NCBI GenBank assembly: GCA_930367205.1
Contig: OV884015.1
Span: 2,914,001-2,978,000 of the forward strand
Direction of reading: 5' to 3'
DNA length: 64,000 nucleotides
From: Acanthosoma haemorrhoidale
Lineage: Eukaryota; Arthropoda; Insecta; Hemiptera; Acanthosomatidae
The position numbers and the translations under genes were made by a program. Below are positions 1-12,200 of the stretch, piece by piece. Within the stretch, counting starts at the first letter, position 1. The number at the start of each line of letters is the position of its first letter. The notes beneath the pieces are model-generated. The model did no database searches and was not told the DNA's origin. It saw nothing but the letters and a program-made list of their open reading frames with translations.

Positions 1-335
1 AATCACACTATCAGCCATGCCTGCCTGAATACGTCTTCTAAAATCTTCTAAGTGTTACATCCTCCTCTAAGCTAATAACCAAGAAGCTTATCAATCATAC
101 AGCCACTTTTTATCCTTCTCTCATCATCCTTCGTTTTTATTGGCCCATTCTTATCTATGTCATAGGTTGCGGGCAACATGACCTCCATTTCCCATGGCCA
201 TTAAAAACTTTTTGTTTAATCTAACTTTAGCCATTAAATCAAACTTAATAATTTTGCTTTAAAATAATAAATTCATTATGTTTTGATATTAATTTATTTG
301 AATCATTAATTTTTATGGAACCACAATATGTTTAC

Positions 336-3300
336 CTGTCCTCGTTGCGAATATTTTGTGAACCTGGTCCCTTCGACTAGAAAACCGAGCCTTTGCTGTT
401 TGATGAGATCAAGGATATCGGGAGTTATCATTTCTTTGAGCTCAACTATTGGGCGAGCATGGGACTCCCACTCCTCACGGGATGTGCGTTCTTGCTGCCA
501 CAGATTTGTAATCTCATTGTAAGTGAGGAAAAACAATTTGGCTCTAAATTTGTCAAGAGCACTCGGCTGGGAAGCGAGTGCTCTGGTTATTTGTTCTCGG
601 ACAACACTAAATACCTGAAACACACATAAAATATCGTGAAATTTATCGTAAGGTAGCATATTTAAAATGAACAATTTCGAATCGATCAATACTCATTTGG
701 GTAACTAGTGCCAAAACTTTACACACAAACTGGTTGCATTGTGACACGAGTCAAAATGAAAATGTTTCTGCAGAAGTTACACAATATTGTACCTGCAGAA
801 ATAAAAGATGTATTAACTTGATTTAAAAACAAAAAAAAATTGCATATCTGGTAAGGATCAGGTTTTTCTCAAATTTGCAAATGATTGTGAGCAAAATATT
901 TAACATGAATATTTGTCCAAAAACGCATCCAAAAACTTTGTCAAGTCACTTGAAAAATTGCAAGATTGTAGATTGCTTCTTTGTTTATATTAAAGAAAAT
1001 AAACCTTTGTAATTGACTCTTTCTTCTTTCAAAGTTCTTTAAATTTGTCTTATGTAATCAGTACACACAAATTTACTTATGGAATATATTTGAATTTGTT
1101 TTGGACTAACCATCTTTAATTTATTGAACATTATTAATTGCATTTAGAAAAAATAAGAAATTCAGTTGAGAGAGAGAGAGTTGACACACACACACATATA
1201 TATATATATTTTTTTTTTCTTGTTTCCTATCCCCTTGTTATTAAAAATTATGGAATTAGATATAGATTCTATATAAATGAATCTATTTACAAGAGGACAA
1301 TATTATTTGTCCTTTAGCTTGGCTACATTTTATACAATGTTACACTGTGAGTTGTAATTGTTACAAAGGTAAAATGTACATTATACGTTCATTGCCTATA
1401 CATTAATATATTAGAGATCTGTCCTCATATTTAAGAGAGAGAAATAGCTTTGCTGCAATAGTATAAAACTGTTTTCCAATTGTGTAAACAACTACTTCCC
1501 AATATTTGCTATACAACTCAACTTTTAAACATGAGCAAAGGTTACATATAAGACATATTACAACACTCAACAAATATCTATAACATATCAAATAAATACA
1601 ATAGACTAATAAAGAAAAATTCATGAAACAAGGCATGAAAAAAAAAGACAAAATGTTACTGATTTACAAGTTATCATTACCTTACCAAAGTCTTCAATAG
1701 TTGCTCTCATTTCTTTCCAAGTTTTGTTCAATAGCACAATACAAATGGAAAAGAACTCTTCGAAAGGATGGTCATGAGTGAAGAAGAGTGGGTAGAAGGT
1801 GTGTCCCTGCTCTGAAGGAGATTCACCGATATGCAGCAGGTCACAGAGCAACTGCACAAGTTCAACAGACGTTCGGCCGAATGGGCATTCATGCTCATCT
1901 GCCCGGCAAGAATTCTCTAGAACCACCTTCGATAAAAATATACTTGAGTAGTTAAAATTTTTGTTTTTTTTTCTAATGGGGGAGGGAGCCTACTTAAAGT
2001 AATTTCACTATTGCCTCCTGGGGAAGGACTTGAGCCCATAGCACCGGTAGTGAGTCTGACAGTTAACCTTTTTTATCATAACATTATTGAGCTTGCCAAT
2101 TAATTGCTCAGTAACAATAATTTCTTTAAACATTAGCTGATACAATTGTTTCCCAAAGAAATAGGATTTTTTTTTTACCAAACACTAAAAAATATAGGTA
2201 ACTTACACAAGGTTTTAAAATAATATGTAGGGCTGGGATTTATATTCTATAAAAAAAGTAAAATATGTAAGTAAAAGTATTACTGTAAGTTCAGTTGTCA
2301 AAATTTTATAAAAGCAACAAATATCTTCAAATTTGAGGATAAAAAAATGTTTGAAAGAAATATATGATATGAATAAACACATAAAAGAAATAAAAACAGA
2401 GTAAAAGCAATAATTCACTTACTTTAAGTATATGAAACTTACTTATGTACTTTACGCAACAATGTGAACTTTTTGTTTATTTAAAAATTGTAGTGTCTTT
2501 GTAACAACTGAGTGAGTTTTACAGTTATTTACAGCCATTTTTCTTCTTGTGATATCCAGATGCGGCTCTAAGCTACTTGTGAACGACCTCTCATGTCTTA
2601 TTTTAGTTCTGATTCTCAGTATTTTCCTTCATGCAAAGTGCATTACTTTACTGTTATTTCCCAATTTTACATTTCATTTTTCTTCTTGTGGTGTCCGCTT
2701 TTCTGTTAATTGGCGTTTTCTAATCATAGCTAAAGACAATTGTCAAGTTGGAACCACGTGTAAACACCTTTAAGAAGAAAAACCAGGTATTTTTCGCATT
2801 CACTTTGAATCATGATTTAGCCATCTTATATCATAAAGGAATGTCGATACCCTTGGATGTAAGGACAACAAGGAAATTGTCGAAAGGTAATTTTCACATT
2901 ATAATTTACAATTATTTATTTCATACGTTTACAAATCTCACTGAAGAGATTTATTTTCGCAATTACAGTCCATATAAAAATCATTGAAATCAATTCTCGA
3001 AACCAGCATTCTCTGATCAAATAAAACTGTACACATACGCATTTGCGAACAATATGTTGTGCTGAACATGTCTTATTAAAAGATCCATGTGATGTGGAAT
3101 CACTTGAAGAAGCAGTTAAGAAGTTTGATGAAATCTTGACTTTCTTCCCTAGTTTTCTTTTCTTTGCTGTACCAATACGCTGGAAAACACTAAATTTTCG
3201 CTTCACTATTAAATGTTTCGTCAAATCTCATGAATGTACTTGGCAACTAGGTCTTGTTTTCCCTGGCAGTTTCGGCATTGTTTACCATCCTCTCTTTCAT

Positions 3301-6300
3301 GTTTATTATATAAAATCACGGCTTGAACTGAAGATCAATAAAAATTATGAGTGAGAAGGCAAAGGATTCCGTCAATTTAGAAAAGTAAACAATTCTCAGT
3401 ATAATTATCCAAGAAAACTAAGAATCTGACACACAGTTTATCATTTCTCCAAAACTGTGTCTTTCAAAGTAAACAATTTTCAGTCTAGTGATCCAAATAA
3501 ATGAGGGCACCTGTACCAAGAATACAACACCCACATTATCATTTTACTGAAATTCCCATCTTTCAATTGAAAGCGATGAATTAATTTTAATTTAAAAATA
3601 TATAAGAAATATTTAATAAATAATTTCACTGAAATATGTAAAACTAAATTAAGCTAAATTTATTGAAAATGCCTTAGAAAATGTAATAATTGATGGTAGA
3701 GCTATTATTTTGTTCTTGGGAAAACATGTAAATACATATAAATTCCATCCGTGGAAATAAGTAATGTCTATTGCTTATACTTGTTTTTTTATTTTCCAAG
3801 AAAGAATAATCTAAATAACAATTCTTATGTCTGTGATATCATTCATTGATTTTTAAGATGTACTTCCCTAAAAAATAAAATCAATCCCCTTTTACTGAAT
3901 TTTGAAAAATGATAAAACGTGTTTATATTTTAACATCATTTACGGTGATATAGACAATTTTGTGAAGAAACAAAAACATTCATGAATTAATCGATGTTGG
4001 GAACACATCCCCTCAAAGATATAGAGAAGAGCGGAGATTAGTGTTATAGTTGTTAGTCACTTTCATGGAAACTGGAAATATATTAACAGTATCCTGGATA
4101 AATTAAGTCAATTTGTGCTATGGTCAAGTCCATCTAACAATGTTTTAAACATACTTAATAAAATAACAAGTACAGCCCAATAAAATTTCAACAATATCAC
4201 TATACCTTGGTATAATTTTCTGTTTGATTGCGAGCAAAATATATCATACAGTCGAGAGCAAGCATGCCAGGAGGAGTCTCGGTAAAGTTGAGGGCTGGGT
4301 TTATGTCACACTTGAAGCCAAGTTTTTTATAATCCTTTGCGAACACTCCTAATTGTTTTCGAGCGAATGAGTCTGCTCCAGATGTACCTTCGGTATCAAA
4401 CGCTATTTTTCTCAGTTCTTTAATTTTTTCATGAGCATCTTGATCCTGTAAAGTTTTAACCTCATAATTTTAACTTGTAATTTTTATTTTTAACCTAATA
4501 TTTGGTCCTTGATTTTAGAGATCCCTCTAGACTCAATGATGGAAAAGAAAGATAGTTCAAGAGGATATTTCCAAATAAAAATACCAGATAATGTACATAT
4601 ATTCTTTTTATCATCATTCATTTTACTTTAGAAAAATTATCAGGATATTGGCATATTAACTGTTTATCATGTCTGCATCAATATTTAGTGATCACTGATG
4701 GTAAATGTTTTAAAAAACTGAATCTTTTCATAAAAAATAACAATTCACAAGCATAGTTTATTAAACTTACATTTGTACTCTGTGAATATTACAGATAATT
4801 GAGGAGTATCAACCACAGCACATGACCCAGAATTTCCTCTAAGTCAGTGATGAGCTGAAGCATGTACTTATCCAATTATGCACTAATGCAATAAGCATGA
4901 AAGCTCCATTAGCTTGGGACATTGATCTTCATTAATCAGGCATAGGGACACTATTGCTCCTTAATAAATATGGACAAATAATAAACAAGTGGGCAACTTG
5001 AGAGCTCATTTCACCAGAGTTACAAGTAGGCCCCTTTAAGGTTAATATGGTATGAATGAGATCATTTATCTGTATTATTATTGCCTTATAAAAGGCAGAT
5101 TGTAATTATTGCACAATAAAGATTGTTAAATTATAAATTATAAGGTTAAAACAAATATTGCATAGCATTCATAAGCCTAATTACACTTCCCTCTAGAAAT
5201 TAAAAATATAAGGCAAATGAAATGTTTGGTAGGATCATTACATACCAAACAAGAACAGAAATTAAAATTAAATTTATCTCATTTAAGTAGGGATGAAGAT
5301 GCAGTGATTGGCTAACTACACAAGCACCACTAGCTGTGAAGAAAATCTTCAATGTCAATAAGTGAATAAAAAATAATTACCTGTGGATCCATTTTAGTTC
5401 TCATCCGTGGCTCAAGGAGACCAAGGTAATAAGTTTGGAAAACATAAAGCTGATGAGCCATTTCGTTACCGACCTAAAGCAAAATAAGAAAAACACGTAA
5501 TGTAAATGAAAAATAGGCAATTTTCAAACTACTAAATGAAACATTTATCAAAGCGACATTATATTTGATACAGCACAAATTATATAATATATTTATGATA
5601 CTGAGCCTGACGGGCCCGCCCACCTAGGGGGGTCTCAGCAACCTAACCAATACCTGGAGGGCGAGAAGAAAGTGATAAATGAGGGTCTTTGACCCTTACT
5701 TCATCAGCTTTTTTATGTTATTGATCTGACTATAAGATGACAGAGGGTGTGCGAACACTCCAAAAAGTCCCTTCCAAGAAGTGCTAGTCTCCCAGGGAGA
5801 AGACAGGAGTATCCACTGAGAGAGTGGCGAGGGCTGAGATTAGATCTAGCATATAAGGAGGTAAATAAATAAGAGTAGAAGAGCAAGAGAGCAGTGACCA
5901 ATTCAAGTGTCAGAGGTTAAGTGCCGAACGAGGTTGTGTTGAGCCAGCAAATAGCCGGCTTTTTATATCTAACACCGATTGTTCTAACCAATCAGGTCCG
6001 CACTGTGTACTAGTCCTCTTTTACTAATGCTTGTCATTTATTAAATTATAAAAAGTAGTCGGGTATTTTCAGAGCCATAGAGAGGGTAGCTTCTCCTAGT
6101 GTTGGCAGTGGCCCAGTTCCCGTTGTTCTTTATGGAATAAATTTTATAGATTATATGTATGTTTACCTTCATTGAAACATTCACGTGCATTGAATCAGTC
6201 AATTTTTGTTATAATATACCATCTTAAAATTTACATTAATTAATCAGTGACCATATTATATTATAAAAGTAATTATAGACACATTATATGGTGAATGGTG

Positions 6301-9141
6301 TGCTCAACTAGTAATTAAGGAGTCCTGAGTTCAATTCCTGACACCCCTACCCTATGAGACTTTTCAGCTTACCACACGTATACCGTTACGATTCTGCTTT
6401 ATTTTAAAATATTGTTGTGATATTTTAAAATGATGATTTTTAATAGTGTTTGTTTAAATAAACTCGGAATTAGCGAGCATTGAATAACGATCCGTGATTC
6501 ATTTTTGAAAGTATGAACGTTTTTATTGTCGTCATATTAATTATTAATAATTGAAATAAAATAATATCATATTTAATATAAACATTTATTATATAAACTT
6601 CTAATTTAAGCAAAGTAACAAATATTCAAAACAACTGGCATTAAATAACCAGTTGAAAGTCAAGAAGGCAGTGGAGAGATGCAGATATATATACGAGCCA
6701 ACAAAGGACCAAAATTCATTCGTTCTTCAGAAGGCAGGCAGAGAAGGAAGCCCCTGGCTACCTGTAGCCACCAACCCACGCTAAGGCGCCTCGTGGTTCA
6801 TCAGAAGAGACTTTCACTTTCTTTCAGCACGAAGACAAAGGACGCGCAAGTAAGATGAACTGAATCACACAATAGAAGAAGAAGAAGACGACCAACGAAG
6901 ACTATCCACAAAGAAGCACTGGCCAGTATTAGTATAGAGTTACGAAAAATTTACAAGGTACCATTTTAATGTTAGTTTTAATAGTATTCTTTATTACGTA
7001 CGTATTTTATATTTTTGTATATCAATTTTAGTTATTCAATGTGTCTAAAGAAAACCAATATTCCTTTGCCAGAAGTTTCCTAATAATTTATTAACAGAAC
7101 CCTGATATAACGTAAAAGTTATTAAATATAAAGTTTTTTAAAATTATATGAAAAGAATATATAATTAAATTATTATTATTAATGCATCAAGCAAATATTA
7201 GAATAATATACATATATAATTGTTTAATTTCTTATTTATCAAGAGGTAAAAGTATTTCCATAAAATTTCATAAAGAATAACAATTAACTTTTTTTCCAGT
7301 TTTATAAAGCTAAAAATAATAGTTACAAAAAAATATAACAATAATAACACGTATATTCTTCGATGTGTTGTCTTCATTGCTTCTTTCTTCCTTCTATGGT
7401 GGCTTCCCTCATCTGGCACATTGTTCTATCTTTGACAGCCTGACTCATGGCTATTGGGAAATTTAAGAAACAACTTGACTCACAAAGTCAAGAACTAAGA
7501 GGTAAGACATCTCTTCTTTCCTCAGCTGTTATTTAATGGTCCATCTACCTTCTCCATATAGAAGGTTTTTTTCTGAGCGTCATATCTTTTTCCTTTTTTA
7601 TTGCCAAGGATCGCAGGTCTTTTCCTGATTTTTGGTCAGCAAGGCCTAAACAATAAATATTCTATCTAACCAATAGTTATTTTAAAATAAAAGTTAATAC
7701 GACCATAAAAATTAATTAAAATAATAGTTGCCTACAAACAATGGTCTAGATAACATGGATACATTCTTTATTATTGGGTGATGCCTTGTCTTCAATCCTG
7801 GTGGCGTTTATGCTTTAGTTAGCCTATCTTCTCTATCTCCTGTACGTCTAGGCCGACCCTGCCCCTTTCTACTCCGCTGATGCTCTGCCTCCCTAATTGC
7901 CTATGCATGAGTGATGTATACTCAGCCTTCTGGCGACTTCAAGCTGGCTGGATCCTTCCTCTATCAATGTCACAGCCCTGAAGCAATCGTATTCACTTAA
8001 ATGCCTTACTGGGGCCATTGAACAAAATTAAAAACGTTTACAAAGAGTTTATAAAGAGAAAGGATGAGTGAGAACGAATTTTATGATGTGTAGATTGGAT
8101 GGATCATATGTTACTGTTTGTGAAAAAGGTATTTAAGAGTAAATAAGGCATTATTCACAGTTTATATTACACTGATATCACCTAAATTCCAATAGTTAAT
8201 CAAAATAAAAGCAGAAGATAATTTATTCAATTTTAACTAAAAAAATTGAGTGGTGCATTAATTTTGTCCATCAGTGAATATATTGCAATATATCTTATTA
8301 ATTTATTAATAAAAAAATTTTATTAAACTTATAATTTACGAAATCTCATGGGGGACCTTGGCAAAAAAAACATTAACATGAAAGAAATAAAAAAAAAAAT
8401 GACTACATATACAGTTTTTGAGTTATTCAGAAATTTTCTGTCGAATGCTTGCCTTGCTTCATCCAAGTATTGAACTTTGTGATCCCGATGCTCCAAATAA
8501 AATGCTGCCTCAATGTCCTCCAGCAGATTCCATCAATATGCAAATATGATGTATGAGGTTATAAGTATAAATAAAAAGTACAAGGAAATACAAAGTATAG
8601 GGGCCCTCACGTCAAATATGTTTGATCATCCACAATCTAGAACAAAGTCTCATCAACATCTCTCTTCTCAGAACAGCCTCTCTCAACTACTGCCCCTCCC
8701 CCTTCTAGTCTACCACAGTCCCAGCCTTCCTCTCAGCTGCAGGAGATTACTCACATACTTCCTGCTGTTACATTCACTTGTTTTCACACACACACACACA
8801 CACTCAACAATTTTTCTCTATTGTTACTAATTACCAGTAGAATTGTCTAGTATTTTAATTAAAAACCAATATGTATTACTAATCACACTCAACCGTCTTT
8901 TCAACAAATGTTTTCCAAATCGCGTTATGATCCATAAAACAATGTACCTTCGAACTAATCCATACTAATTAGCATAATAATTTAGTTAAGTAAAAAATTA
9001 AAACAACTTGTACGCTTTTCAAGCAATTTAAAACCTTGCAAAATTTGAACTATTATTACTATAAACTTTGTAAAGTTTCAACACCCGTTATAAACAACCA
9101 ATTCAACAAACCGAACACAGCAACATAATATTGTGGATCCA

Positions 9142-9210
<69 letters not shown>

Positions 9211-12200
9211 ATAAATTTTTTTTTTTTAATTTATAAGGGAAGGCAATTGTAACATTCATGATATTTGAGAATATCATGACCAGCCACCCTCCCACTTTGT
9301 CCAGCATCAGCCCTTATGCTCTTAGGAGTGGGGATGAGATAAAGGCAGTCTTAGCCAAGAGCCAGAGAGCAAAGCAGAGCAAGCTCCCGTTCCGTTGACG
9401 GTCATCAACACAAGCAGAGGAGAAGAAGAAGAAGAAGAAGGTTACACGGATATCATCGATTGGGTGATATAGATATTGTTTTTTTATTATGGATCCATTA
9501 AAAAGAGATTGAGCTCAATTTTCATTTTTTTTTATATAACTAATTAGTAGTAACTATCCTTGTTCAAAAGGAATTGAATATTTTTTTATATAATTAATGT
9601 CAGCACTATTTATAATTATAATTATTTGTTATAACCATTTTACTTGTATATATTTCACAATTCCCAGTTTCTCAATTTATTAATAACTATAACATTAGCC
9701 TTGAGATCGGGCGATTCAATCGGGATAATTTCCTATGTCGAAGACATAAAAACAAGTTGAATTAAAGATCTCATGACGGACCTACCAAATTAGTTAAGGT
9801 CAATTGATATAATAAATTAGAAAATAAAATGGTAGAAAATGAGGTAGGTTTCAATATATATATATATATATTGATGGTTTATTGAATACATATATATATA
9901 TGTATTTTAGTGTTAGTCTCGGCTGTTGGTTGCCATTATTTTGTGTTTTGTTAAAATAATAGAAAAATGAATGAAACTTTAAACCTATAATTTATTATCA
10001 ATCTCGGGAGGGTCCTTGATAACCAAACATTTAATCTAAAATAAATAACAATAATAAGACATATTCTGTTTATGAGTTGTTCACAATTTTTCCATCTCGA
10101 CTTGTCTTACTCCAGCCTAGTGTGTTTAGTTGATACTGATGCTCCAACTAATGGCCTCCAGGAAATACAAAGAAATTAAATAAACGGTTTTTAGGTATGA
10201 GGTGATATGAGGGCCCTCACTACAAATATCATTGACTATCTCAAACTCAACACCACTCTTCTCAAGGAATTCTAAACAGCTGACATCTCCTTTCAAGCAG
10301 CTCTAAACAACTGAACTCTCGGCCTCCCAACTGATCCAAACAGGCCACACCCCCCTTCTTGCTGTTACGTTCACTTGTTTGAATTAAACTTTTTATAATT
10401 TATTTTCCTTCTCTCAAATTACTCCTTAAAAAATAACATTACATTTTCCCTCCTTCCAGTTTCAAACTAATATATACAAATTCTTAGCTCCTTTTAAAAT
10501 AATTTTTTTTTTTAATTTGAAAACAAATAATAGTTGGTATATTAAAAACACACAAAGATAAAATAGTTAACTTTTATCAAATAATTTTATCTTTCATTAG
10601 TTTAACTTTCATTCTTCTCTTAGACTTTATAAGTGTTATATTGAAATTTATTTGATAAGTAACATAACAGTTAAATTTTGTGTAAGTTAGAAATACAATA
10701 ACGGACCAAAGCTTTGAACTGATTAATACTAATTTCCTGAAGAAATATCCCAATTTAAATATTTAGTACTATATTAACTTTTTGGCCTAACTGAGTCAAT
10801 ACTTAAAAGTAACTACACCAATGAACTATTTCGATTTGGTTCACATGCAATATAAACATGGTGTATTTTTAAACAAATGACAAACATACCTTCTAAAAAT
10901 AGTGCACAATTCTGTAATCAAGCTGATAATCACAATTAACTAACTAACTGGAAAACTATTTAACAGATTTACTTCTAAAGAAAAACTTGTCTCACAACTC
11001 ATAGATATCACACAAATGTTTACAAAGAATTTTACAATCCTAGTACAAATGAACGAAATTTAAATAAAAAAAGGCCTGATAAAAATATCACAAAAACATT
11101 TTTCTCGCTCATAGTCAGCAAATCTGGTTTTGAAGGATTGACGTATAGATAAAACTTTGATTTTATATTTTTCCTAGCCAGGATCCAGTTTAGTTTGAGC
11201 AGCATATTCTTGCATGCAAGAGAAATGAAACAGTCAGTAAAGTATGAGCTTACTTTGTCGATACAGTCGACCACTGATTTTTGGAAAGAAGATAATTCCA
11301 GTTCCTAGAAACAAAGCACTTCTTGGTGAATGATGCAGTTATATTTAAGATGTCTTTTCAAATAGTTGTCCGATGGTGCAATACAGCCCTTGATTTTACC
11401 GACCATGACAGAAGCTTAATTGTTGACAGTCCCAGTTTTTTCCTTCAACAGTGATTTTTAGCATTTCAAATACACCTCTTGTTGTTCGTACCTGATGGAG
11501 GTCAAAGAGTTCTTTGCATGTATCAAGATTCTTGTTGGCAATATGAACGTAAAAACACAGCTGAACAGATGAATTGTTGCAATTTTTGTTCTAGCCAAAG
11601 ACAAATATTTGTAACTCTTAGCTTAGAAATTACCTGTGAGCTCACATCTTCTGCCATCTCGTCAATCCTCCCCATTACCATATTTCGAGACAGAGCTATT
11701 TCATTAATTAGTTTAGAAATTTTTGGATCGTTTGTCTGTTTTGCAAACAATTTTAAGCTGTGCCTGATAACATGCTATATCTCCATGGTTTCATTTTTTG
11801 TGCCAAGAGCAAAGAGATTTCATAAGAAGCTATTACCATTGAGAAAAGCTCATTACTTTGTTTTCTGAATATTAATTGCTGCCTGCATAATTATTTTTTT
11901 AGAAAACGTCAGAGGATGCACTTCCTCTGTCTTTTGCCTCCTGGATCATATGCACTGAGAGAAGGGCGGTCCCAATCAAACTGCCCATACCCCTTTAGCA
12001 CTTGCTGTCCCTTACCAATTTTCCTATAAGTTTACTGAACAAATTTTTGAGCATATTAATTGCCATATTACCAGTCATCCAGTTAGTTACGATTTTAAAC
12101 CAATAAACCATTATTAATTACAATTATAATAAAAATCTGGGTAAAAGATGATTAGAGAAACTTTTTAAAAAAATCCTGGGGTGGTTGGCCACTGAAGCCA

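Noticed and set aside
1..335. Further ELMO exon (PH domain) at the left edge
   Set aside because: No coding stretch with splice borders was found there; the donor at 335 opens an intron that leaves the window.
2549..3354. Run of open frames on both strands (up to about 103 residues)
   Set aside because: I considered a THAP-type or P-element remnant, but the cysteine and histidine pattern is not present, and no conserved block is seen.
9059..9307. Minus-strand open frame with a long poly-Phe stretch
   Set aside because: It is the translation of the 66-base A run and has no other support.
11479..11868. 129-residue plus-strand open frame
   Set aside because: It lies opposite the hAT-type remnant, whose minus-strand reading matches a known family; the plus frame matches nothing.
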